DNA from: Chloroflexota bacterium
Lineage (GTDB): Bacteria > Chloroflexota > Limnocylindria > Limnocylindrales > CSP1-4
Assembly: GCA_013696275.1 (NCBI GenBank)
Contig: JACCYW010000152.1
Coordinates: 1-7,108 of the forward strand
Direction of reading: 5' to 3'
Length of the DNA stretch: 7,108 nucleotides
In this document: positions 1 through 5,353 of the stretch, one piece after another
Layout: the number at the start of each line of letters is the position of its first letter
Numbering within the stretch: the stretch's first letter is position 1
The notes under the pieces: generated by a model
The model's database searches: none
Told to the model about the DNA's origin: nothing
What the model saw: the letters and a program-made list of their open reading frames with translations, nothing else
Translations under genes and position numbers: made by a program

Positions 1-127
1 CCCCCTGTCCCTGCGGACCTGGGAACGCATGGCGGCCGACGCCGGGTTCCAGGGAACGAGGCAGCTCGGGCGGGTCCCCAGTCGACACGGCGGCGCCATC
101 TACTCGGCGCTCAGCTACCGCTGGTGA
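1..127 (+). CDS. C-terminal end of an unidentified protein (possibly methyltransferase-like), cut by the window edge
   Basis: Reading from base 2, an open frame of 41 codons runs to TGA at 125-127. The peptide contains RTWERMAADAGF, and the frame ends YSALSYRW. An 'aaAGF' segment near the end of a protein is common in class I SAM-dependent methyltransferases, so that is a weak guess; too little sequence is present to assign a family. The stop codon overlaps the GTG at 124-126 of the next frame as GTGA, the arrangement typical of translationally coupled genes. No catalytic motif is visible. That this is a true coding frame is inferred from its residue composition and from the clean stop at the junction. 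Confidence 0.45.
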   Translation, partial: PLSLRTWERMAADAGFQGTRQLGRVPSRHGGAIYSALSYRW

Positions 128-405
128 CCATCGCATCTCCCGATGATGCTCACGATCCATCCACGATCGGACGGCAGGCTTGGGTCATCACGCATCCACA
201 CGAAGCCGGCATCGCGTCGGATATCCTGCCCCACGTCTTCGAGCGATTCGTGCGCTCGGCCGACTCCCACGGGTCCGGCCTGGGACTGGCCATCAGCCGC
301 AACCTGGTGGAGGCGCACGGTGGCTCCATCTCGGCCCAGAGCATGCCCGGTGCTGGCACCACTATCACGGTCGACCTTCCCCTCACCCCGCCCTCGGACG
401 ACTGA
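124..405 (+). pseudogene. Truncated sensor histidine kinase: only the C-terminal part of the HATPase domain
   Basis: The 93-codon frame starts at GTG 124. Residues 29-87 match the end of a histidine-kinase ATPase domain: GIASDILPHVFERF (end of the G1 box plus the F box), then GSGLGLAISRNLVEAHGG (G2 box), then the terminal strand TTITVDLPL. Everything that should precede this is absent: sensor region, HisKA helix with its phospho-accepting histidine, the N box, and the Asp of the DxGxGI motif (residues 24-30 read HPHEAGI). Residues 1-27 resemble no kinase sequence, and the bases upstream encode another protein, so the missing part is not present in another frame here. Such a product could not bind ATP or autophosphorylate in the usual way. 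It is most likely a decayed or recombined remnant. The GTGA overlap with the preceding gene could still allow its translation. Confidence 0.65.
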
Positions 406-416
406 GCGGAGTCGTC
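397..416. terminator. Possible bidirectional hairpin terminator between convergent genes
   Basis: GACGACT (397-403) and AGTCGTC (410-416) form a perfect 7-bp stem with a 6-base loop. The stem begins just before the TGA (403-405) of the kinase remnant. On the other strand it lies 13 bases beyond the stop of the GT87 gene. No T-run follows on either side, so it is at best a weak or Rho-assisted terminator. Its position at a convergent junction is the main support. Confidence 0.35.
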
Positions 417-429
417 GCCTGCCTTCGTA

Positions 430-1443
430 TCAGGGACGCGGAGTGCCCGGCACGGGGCTGCTCAGCACGTTCTGGGAGGCCTCAGTCACGATCGACTCGA
501 TGACCGGCGCAGCCAGGAGGATCAGGGCCGCCGCCACGGCGACGGCGACCGCGATGGCGATCGACAGAGCAGGTCGGACACTAGTCGCCCCTGACTGGAG
601 AGCAGGCACGGCCGCCAGCGCGAGGACGAGGCCGTGCGGCCACAGGTTGGGCAGGCTCAGCATCGCCGCGATGCCCACCGTCCAGGCGCGGTCGGTTCGT
701 GCCCCCCAGGTGACAAGAGCGGCCGCCATGATCAGGCGCACCGGAAGCGGCGGAGGGATGGCCAGCTCCGCTGGCTCGCCAGCGCTGGTCGCGACCGTGG
801 CCCACCACGCCGGCCACAGGTGTGGAGCGACCACGAGCGAGACGCCGACCAGCATCGCCGTCGCTCCCAGTGCCAGCAGCAAAGAGCGCCACTCGCGGCG
901 CGCGGCGAACCAGAGCAGGCCGATGCCCGGCGTCACCTTGGTGAGCAGCACGAAGGACCAAGCCGCGGGGTAGCGGAAGCCGAGGGCCACCGCTGCAGCC
1001 ATGAGCAGGTGGATGTTGCCGTGGTAGAGCTCCAGCGCCACGAGTGGGAAGGCCATGAGCACCAAGGTCCACCTACCGCCGAGCCAGGCCAGGCAAGCGA
1101 CGAGCACGGCCGTCCACAGCGTCAGGAATAGCCACCACGGCAGCAGACCGAAGACGCTGAAAGCAAGGCCGATGGGCGGGCTGTACCTGAACGCGCCCAG
1201 TTCGTAGAGGCTCTGCTGAGCCAATAGGTAGCGGGCGTCGAGGTCGGTGAACCAGTACGAGAAGGCGTCGTAGCCGAGTGACCGACCCCACAGCGGGAGC
1301 CCGATCAAGATCGCGACCGATAGTATCCAGCCGGCGAGGATGAGGCCGTCCCTGACAGCGCGGGCGCGGATCGCTGCGGGGTCGGAAGGCAGACGCAGCC
1401 ACCCTGCACTAGCTTGGCCGATAGGACCTGCGAGGCTGCTCAT
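430..1443 (-). CDS. GT87/DUF2029 family integral membrane glycosyltransferase
   Basis: A 337-residue polytopic membrane protein. Family members are polyprenol-phosphate-mannose-type, GT-C fold glycosyltransferases that act at the outer face of the membrane on lipids, glycans or proteins; the acceptor here cannot be inferred. The first membrane segment is about 33-52. It is followed by the extracytoplasmic LGYDAFSYW (56-64), whose Asp59 is the likely catalytic acid/base equivalent. Next come the family-typical FRYSPP (85-90), a YHGN segment (140-143) that begins a membrane helix, and LLTKVTP (166-172) followed by RREWR, then several more hydrophobic helices to about 312. The start is ATG at 1441-1443. 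A longer frame to 1569 is rejected because its extra 42 residues are hydrophilic, unlike the family, and would run through the divergent neighbour. A GAAGG lies 9 bases before the ATG. Confidence 0.85.
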   Translation of the reverse strand: MSSLAGPIGQASAGWLRLPSDPAAIRARAVRDGLILAGWILSVAILIGLPLWGRSLGYDAFSYWFTDLDARYLLAQQSLYELGAFRYSPPIGLAFSVFGLLPWWLFLTLWTAVLVACLAWLGGRWTLVLMAFPLVALELYHGNIHLLMAAAVALGFRYPAAWSFVLLTKVTPGIGLLWFAARREWRSLLLALGATAMLVGVSLVVAPHLWPAWWATVATSAGEPAELAIPPPLPVRLIMAAALVTWGARTDRAWTVGIAAMLSLPNLWPHGLVLALAAVPALQSGATSVRPALSIAIAVAVAVAAALILLAAPVIESIVTEASQNVLSSPVPGTPRP

Positions 1444-1456
1444 GGTGAGGCCTTCG

Positions 1457-1462
1457 ATCCTA
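1457..1462 (-). promoter_or_regulatory. Candidate -10 box (TAGGAT) for the GT87 gene
   Basis: On the minus strand TAGGAT lies 13 bases before the ATG at 1443, predicting a transcript with a leader of about 7 bases. No good -35 hexamer is seen at normal spacing. The same octamer GATCCTAG on the plus strand (1456-1463) recurs at 2858-2865, where it is the -10 of the FtsB-like gene, which adds support. Confidence 0.35.
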
Positions 1463-1478
1463 GCCGCTGGTCCATCGC

Positions 1479-1484
1479 TACACT
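1479..1484 (+). promoter_or_regulatory. Candidate -10 box (TACACT) giving a nearly leaderless mRNA
   Basis: TACACT fits TAnnnT. With a 6-base discriminator, transcription would start at about 1491, one base before GTG 1492 and four before ATG 1495. No convincing -35 is present. It lies back to back with the minus-strand box at 1457-1462, so the 51-bp spacer would serve as two divergent promoters. Confidence 0.4.
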
Positions 1485-1494
1485 CCGGCCGGTG

Positions 1495-2442
1495 ATGGCC
1501 GGGCCGCGGCTGGCGCCGATGAGCGTCAGCCAGATGCTGGAGACCACCGCCCGGCTGACGCGAAGGCACCTCCGGGTCCTGGTGGCGTTGGCCGCGCTCT
1601 TCCTGACGCCGGCCCTGCTGCTAGGGGCCATCACGGGCATCGCCCTGTTCGAAGCCCTGGCGCCCATCGTGCCGCCGGCGCCCGGCGAGCCGGTGACCCT
1701 CACCGACGCTCAGCTCGCGACCATCCTGCGCACGTTCGCCATCGGCTTGGCGGTCTCCCTGCTGACCAGTCTGGCCGGGGCGATCATGGCCGTCGCGGCC
1801 AGCCACGTGGTCGACGGTGACTATCGTGGGGCCCGGGTCACGGTCAGGCAGGCGGCTGGGCACGCTATCAGGCGCGCCTTGGCCGTCCTCGTGGCCACGA
1901 TCGGGGACCTTGCCGCCATCATCGCCATCGCCGCGGCTGGTGTGCTCGCTGCGGTGTCGCTGGCGGCCTTTGCCGGTGACCCGTCGGCGGGCGGTCCGGG
2001 CGCATTCCTGGCCCTCATCGTGGTCGTGGTCACGGTCCTCGTCGCGCTGACGGTGGCCGTCCGCTGGACGCTGGCGATGCCTGTGCTGGCGGTCGAGCAG
2101 GTGGGTCCGATCAAGGCGCTGGCTCGCAGTTGGCGGCTCACCGGATCGGCCATCTGGCGGTCTTTTGGGCTGCTCCTGCTCGTCTCACTCGCGGTCGGGG
2201 TGCTGGGCGCCCTGGTGACGGAGATCCTTGGGCTGACGCTGGCCGACCTGCCGTTCGGTGCGGCGAGCTCCGCGGCCATCGTGATCCGGATCGCGGTCGG
2301 TTCGGTCGTGGCCATCGTGACGGCCCCGATCGTGCCCGTCGCGCTGACGGTCCTCTACTTCGACATGCGCGTGCGACGAGAGGGACTCCAGTCAGGGACG
2401 GTGACTGGCAGCGAGTCGAGCACGGAGGGCCCGCCCGCCTAG
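1495..2442 (+). CDS. Polytopic membrane protein of the GPDPase-membrane-domain-like type, function unknown
   Basis: 315 residues. The short N-terminus APMSVSQMLETTARLTRRHL resembles the 'lsv.evLd.afrlyrrh' opening of membrane proteins related to the glycerophosphodiester phosphodiesterase membrane domain. About six hydrophobic stretches follow (roughly 27-52, 80-103, 117-149, 160-188, 213-240, 256-285). Between the fourth and fifth is the conserved cytoplasmic-type helix EQVGPIKALARSWRLT (191-206). The last membrane segment ends in VLYFDMRVRREGL (286-298), the usual ending of this group. There is no catalytic phosphodiesterase domain, so enzymatic activity is not expected; members of this kind have no established role. 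Starts at GTG 1492 and ATG 1495 are adjacent and equally good; the upstream TTG at 1414 would add 27 hydrophilic residues lying over the GT87 gene and is rejected. The TAG stop is shared within a CTAG palindrome with the next gene. Confidence 0.85.
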   Translation: MAGPRLAPMSVSQMLETTARLTRRHLRVLVALAALFLTPALLLGAITGIALFEALAPIVPPAPGEPVTLTDAQLATILRTFAIGLAVSLLTSLAGAIMAVAASHVVDGDYRGARVTVRQAAGHAIRRALAVLVATIGDLAAIIAIAAAGVLAAVSLAAFAGDPSAGGPGAFLALIVVVVTVLVALTVAVRWTLAMPVLAVEQVGPIKALARSWRLTGSAIWRSFGLLLLVSLAVGVLGALVTEILGLTLADLPFGAASSAAIVIRIAVGSVVAIVTAPIVPVALTVLYFDMRVRREGLQSGTVTGSESSTEGPPA

Positions 2443-2852
2443 GGCAGGAGCAGCTCCAACCACTCGTCAAGGGGGGTCAGCGGCGCAGCCGGCTCTGGAT
2501 CGCTGCCGAGGGGCACGATGGACGGCAACACCGTCCCAGCGTCAAGCGCGAACGACCGCTCGCCTGGATCGCCCATCCCGAACGCACGTGCCTGGAGGAG
2601 CAAGAAGGCATCCGTCTGGATGAGCGCGATCTCCTCGCGGCCGGCCGCCAGCTCAGCCTCCAGCGCTTGATTCGCTGCCCGCACCTCGGCCGCCTCGTGC
2701 TGGGCGGCATCGACCTGGACCAGAGCACCTCCGAAAGTGACCGCCAGCCACCCTGCCACCAGCACTCCGACCACGCCCGCGATGCCGCGCCGAGAAGGGG
2801 CCAGGGCCCATCGCGCACCCTTGCTTGAGGCTCCAGGGGACCGGTCGATCAC
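2439..2852 (-). CDS. FtsB/DivIC-like septum formation initiator protein (small bitopic coiled-coil protein)
   Basis: About 137 residues. The order is a basic, Ser/Pro-rich cytoplasmic N-terminus (residues 1-22), one membrane segment (about 23-45), and a heptad-rich coiled coil containing AAQHEAAEVRAANQALEAEL (49-68). Next comes RAFGMGDPGERSFAL, matching the 'A...yGmv.pgE..~.l' element that follows the coiled coil in FtsB/DivIC proteins. A Pro-rich linker leads to a hydrophobic end, TPLDEWLELLLP. FtsB/DivIC joins FtsL and FtsQ/DivIB to activate septal peptidoglycan synthesis. Sequence identity in this family is low, so the call rests on architecture plus the pgE motif. Start: GTG codons at 2855 and 2852. 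The predicted +1 falls on 2852, which favours that codon and a leaderless mRNA. The gene ends in the same CTAG as its convergent neighbour and diverges from mrfA. Confidence 0.75.
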   Translation of the reverse strand: MIDRSPGASSKGARWALAPSRRGIAGVVGVLVAGWLAVTFGGALVQVDAAQHEAAEVRAANQALEAELAAGREEIALIQTDAFLLLQARAFGMGDPGERSFALDAGTVLPSIVPLGSDPEPAAPLTPLDEWLELLLP

Positions 2853-2858
2853 CACGGG

Positions 2859-2887
2859 ATCCTAGTGGTGGGTAGATGCCATGTCAA
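2859..2887 (-). promoter_or_regulatory. Strong promoter for the FtsB-like gene (TTGACA-N17-TAGGAT), leaderless
   Basis: On the minus strand the -35 TTGACA (2887-2882) is perfect. The spacer is exactly 17 bases, and the -10 is TAGGAT (2864-2859). A 6-base discriminator places +1 at 2852, the first base of the second GTG of the gene. There is no room for a Shine-Dalgarno sequence, so the mRNA is predicted to be leaderless. Confidence 0.7.
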
Positions 2888-2920
2888 ACCAGCCGCCCGC
2901 CTGGCAGACCCCGCAGGAGC

Positions 2921-2949
2921 TTGGCACTAACGACAACGGCTGCTACGCT
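2921..2949 (+). promoter_or_regulatory. Promoter of the mrfA-mrfB operon (TTGGCA-N17-TACGCT)
   Basis: TTGGCA (2921-2926) matches the -35 consensus at five of six positions. It is separated by 17 bases from TACGCT (2944-2949), which fits TAnnnT. The predicted +1 is near 2956, giving a leader of about 46 bases that contains a dyad and a ribosome binding site. Its -35 lies 34 bp from the -35 of the divergent promoter. Confidence 0.65.
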
Positions 2950-2958
2950 CCGCTCGCT

Positions 2959-2982
2959 CAAACAGAACGGATGTTTTCTTTG
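2959..2982. promoter_or_regulatory. Operator-like dyad resembling a Gram-positive-type LexA (SOS) box
   Basis: Arms at 2959-2968 (CAAACAGAAC) and 2973-2982 (GTTTTCTTTG) are complementary at 8 of 10 positions around GGAT. The core GAAC-GGAT-GTTT fits the Bacillus DinR/LexA consensus CGAACRNRYGTTYC at all 12 inner positions; only the two outer bases differ. It is an AT-rich island in a very GC-rich region. It sits at about +4 to +27 of the predicted mrfA transcript, where a bound repressor would block transcription. The regulator's identity is inferred. Confidence 0.5.
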
Positions 2983-2986
2983 TCGT

Positions 2987-2992
2987 GGGAGG
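2987..2992 (+). promoter_or_regulatory. Shine-Dalgarno sequence (GGGAGG) that decides the mrfA start
   Basis: GGGAGG lies 9 bases before ATG 3002 but only 3 before ATG 2996, so 3002 is the better start. The longer frame from ATG 2876 would begin upstream of the predicted promoter. Confidence 0.6.
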
Positions 2993-3001
2993 TCGATGGC
3001 C

Positions 3002-5317
3002 ATGCGCATCTACGAACCGATGGATACCCTGGCAGCGCTCGATCGGTTCCTGGCGGATCCGGGCATCGCCGCTAGCGTCACCGCTCGGCGCGTCATCCCT
3101 GCCCGACCGGCGGACCTGGTGCCGATACCGGGATGGCTGCACCCATCCCTCCACACCGCTCTCCGGACGCGCGGGCTGAGTGGCCTGTACCGGCATCAAG
3201 CGGAAGCCATGGATGCGTTGCGCCAGGGCGAGGATGTCGCCATCGTCACGCCCACCGCTTCGGGCAAGTCGCTGTGCTACGACCTGCCCGTCCTTCAGTC
3301 GGTCCTGGACGATCCATCGTCTCGAGCCCTGTACCTGTTCCCGACCAAGGCACTCAGCCAGGACCAGTTGGCGGGCCTGCGCGAGCTGGCCGGGTCGGCT
3401 GGTATGGAGCTTTCCGCGGCCGTCTACGACGGTGACACCCCAGCACCCATCCGCAGCGTCATCCGCTCGGCCGGTCAGGTCGTGGTCACCAACCCGGACA
3501 TGCTCCACTCGGCCATCCTGCCCCACCACACCAAGTGGTTCCAGCTCTTCGAGCAACTGCGCTACGTCGTGGTGGACGAGGCTCATACCTATCGCGGGGT
3601 GTTCGGGAGTCATGTCGCGGATGTGCTGCGCCGGTTGGCCCGCATCTGCGCCCACTACGGCGCCAGGCCGCGGATGGTCGTCTGTTCGGCGACGGTCGGT
3701 AACCCCAGGCAGCTGGCCGAGACCTTGACCGGGCGGCAGGTCCGTGTCATCGACCGCAACGGCGCGCCACAGGGGGAGCGCCACGTCGTGGTCCTGCGGC
3801 CACCCATCAGCGACCCGCGTACCGGCGCCCGCAGTGGGGCCGGTGGACTGGCCAAGCGAGCTGCCCTCTCTTTCTTGCGCGCTGGCCGTCAGACCATCGT
3901 CTTCGGCCGCTCGCGGGTGGCCGTGGAGTTGCTGCTCACCGGCCTGCGCGAAGCACTGCGTGAAGGGCGCGGTCCGCTGGGCCGGATCCGCGGCTACCGT
4001 GGCGGCTATCTGCCCCTCGAGCGGCGAGCGATAGAGGCCGGACTTCGCAGTGGACAGGTCCTCGGCGTCGTGAGCACCAACGCGCTGGAGCTCGGCATCG
4101 ACATCGGTCGCCTGGATGCTGCTGTGCTGGCCGGCTACCCGGGCAGCATCGCTGCCACGTGGCAGCAGATCGGTCGGGCAGGTAGGCGGCGCGATGTCTC
4201 GGTCGCTGTATTGGTGGCGGGGGCGGGTGCGGTCGATCAGTACGTCGCCGCCCATCCCGACTACCTGTTCGAGTCAAGCCCGGAAGAGGCGCGCCTTGAC
4301 CCCGACAATCTGCACGTCCTGCTGGCGCACCTGCGGGCGGCCACCTTCGAGCTTCCGTTCGACCCTGGTGAGCGCTTCGGGCCTGATCCGGCGGATGACC
4401 TGCTTGCCTTTCTGGCCGAGGAAGGGCACGTCCGCCAGGCCGAGGACGGGCGCTGGTATTGGGCCAGCGAGAACTTCCCTGCTTCGGAGATCTCGCTCCG
4501 TGCGGCCTCGCCCGAGAACGTGGTCATCATCGATACAGGAGGCGCCCGACCGCGGGTCATCGGCGAGGTGGATCTGTTCTCGGCGCCCACCCTGGTCCAC
4601 CAGAACGCGATCTATCTGCACGAGTCGCGCCAGTTCCACGTCGATCGACTGGAATGGGCGGAGCGCAAGGCCTATGTGCATCCGGTCGACGTCGAGCACT
4701 ACACGCAGGCCCAGCTGGCGGTCACGCTCAAGCCACTCGAGACCTTTGCGGAAGCGCCGCTCGCGGCCGGCGCCCGTGTGCACGGCGAGGTGATGGTCAG
4801 CACTCTCGCCACCATCTACAAGAAGCTGCGCCTGGAAACGCACGAGAACCTGGGTTGGGGCCGGATCCATCTACCCGAGACGGAGCTGCACACCACGGCT
4901 CATTGGCTGGCTGTCGATCCGGCGGCGCTGATGGGCTGGACGCGGGCAGAGCTGGACGCCGCACTCGTCGGTGCCGGGCGCGCCCTCCAGACGGTCGGCA
5001 GCGTGCTGTTGATGAGCGATCCCAGAGACCTCGGGATGGTCGCTCAGATCCGCTCGCCGCACGCCGAGCGGCCGGTCATCTATCTGTACGAAACGGTGCC
5101 TGGCGGTGTCGGCCTGGCGCCTCGACTGTTCGAACGCCACGCCGAGCTGGTGGGTGGCGCCCGCGAGCTGGTCGGCGCCTGCCCATGCGACAGCGGCTGT
5201 CCAGCCTGTACCGGGCCGCGGGACGAGAGGGGCGGTGACAGCAAGCGGTCGGCAGAGCGGCTACTAGGGCTGCTCGAGCGGGAACCAGCAGAGAGGAGTC
5301 CGGCACAGGCCGCGTGA
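3002..5317 (+). CDS. mrfA: MrfA-type DExH superfamily 2 DNA helicase (YprA family) with C-terminal four-cysteine domain
   Basis: 771 residues, close to the roughly 750 of Bacillus MrfA (YprA). Helicase motifs in order: LYRHQ (62-66, Q-like), TPTASGKS (83-90, Walker A), PTKALSQDQ (114-122), TNPDMLH (163-169), DEAH (192-195, Walker B), SATVGNP (229-235), STNALELGIDIG (358-369, motif V) and QQIGRAGRR (388-396, arginine finger region). A long accessory region is followed by the DUF1998/MZB domain with YETVPGGVGLA (696-706) and CPCDSGCPAC, whose Cys727, 729, 733 and 736 probably bind zinc. In B. subtilis MrfA is a 3'-to-5' ATP-dependent helicase that works with the exonuclease MrfB to remove mitomycin C adducts independently of UvrABC; it is related to eukaryotic Hrq1. 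The partner gene follows after 36 bp. Start chosen by GGGAGG spacing; ATG 2996 is the alternative. No key residue is missing. Confidence 0.93.
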   Translation: MRIYEPMDTLAALDRFLADPGIAASVTARRVIPARPADLVPIPGWLHPSLHTALRTRGLSGLYRHQAEAMDALRQGEDVAIVTPTASGKSLCYDLPVLQSVLDDPSSRALYLFPTKALSQDQLAGLRELAGSAGMELSAAVYDGDTPAPIRSVIRSAGQVVVTNPDMLHSAILPHHTKWFQLFEQLRYVVVDEAHTYRGVFGSHVADVLRRLARICAHYGARPRMVVCSATVGNPRQLAETLTGRQVRVIDRNGAPQGERHVVVLRPPISDPRTGARSGAGGLAKRAALSFLRAGRQTIVFGRSRVAVELLLTGLREALREGRGPLGRIRGYRGGYLPLERRAIEAGLRSGQVLGVVSTNALELGIDIGRLDAAVLAGYPGSIAATWQQIGRAGRRRDVSVAVLVAGAGAVDQYVAAHPDYLFESSPEEARLDPDNLHVLLAHLRAATFELPFDPGERFGPDPADDLLAFLAEEGHVRQAEDGRWYWASENFPASEISLRAASPENVVIIDTGGARPRVIGEVDLFSAPTLVHQNAIYLHESRQFHVDRLEWAERKAYVHPVDVEHYTQAQLAVTLKPLETFAEAPLAAGARVHGEVMVSTLATIYKKLRLETHENLGWGRIHLPETELHTTAHWLAVDPAALMGWTRAELDAALVGAGRALQTVGSVLLMSDPRDLGMVAQIRSPHAERPVIYLYETVPGGVGLAPRLFERHAELVGGARELVGACPCDSGCPACTGPRDERGGDSKRSAERLLGLLEREPAERSPAQAA

Positions 5318-5342
5318 CAGGCTAGCTGGCGCAGGCACGCAC

Positions 5343-5347
5343 GAAGG
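5343..5347 (+). promoter_or_regulatory. Ribosome binding site (GAAGG) of mrfB
   Basis: GAAGG lies 6 bases before ATG 5354 and 9 before ATG 5357. It is within the 36-bp gap after mrfA, which holds no promoter-like or terminator-like sequence. This supports a shared mrfA-mrfB transcript. Confidence 0.5.
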
Positions 5348-5353
5348 TCCCCG

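Noticed and set aside
143..973. Plus-strand open frame (276 codons) crossing the kinase remnant and antisense to the GT87 gene
   Set aside because: Arg/Ala/Ser-rich, no recognisable domain, and it runs through the hairpin and the real GT87 coding region.
1444..1569. N-terminal extension of the GT87 gene to a start at 1569
   Set aside because: The 42 extra residues are hydrophilic, unlike the family, and would overlap the start of the divergent gene and both -10 boxes.
2130..2828. Plus-strand open frame (232 codons) over the end of the membrane-protein gene and antisense to the FtsB-like gene
   Set aside because: Out of frame with the membrane protein, no family signature, and the opposite strand has a coherent membrane segment plus coiled coil.
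2876..3001. Longer mrfA start at ATG 2876
   Set aside because: It lies upstream of the predicted promoter and operator, the extra 40 or so residues lack similarity to the family, and GGGAGG points to ATG 3002.
2927..4255. Long minus-strand open frame (442 codons) opposite mrfA
   Set aside because: It is fully antisense to a well-supported helicase. Its Gly/Arg/His/Gln-rich product matches no family and is typical of shadow frames in GC-rich genes.
5318..5353. Possible promoter or terminator between mrfA and mrfB
   Set aside because: Only the GCTAGC hexamer palindrome and GAAGG are seen; no hairpin or -35/-10 pair, so an operon is the simpler reading.
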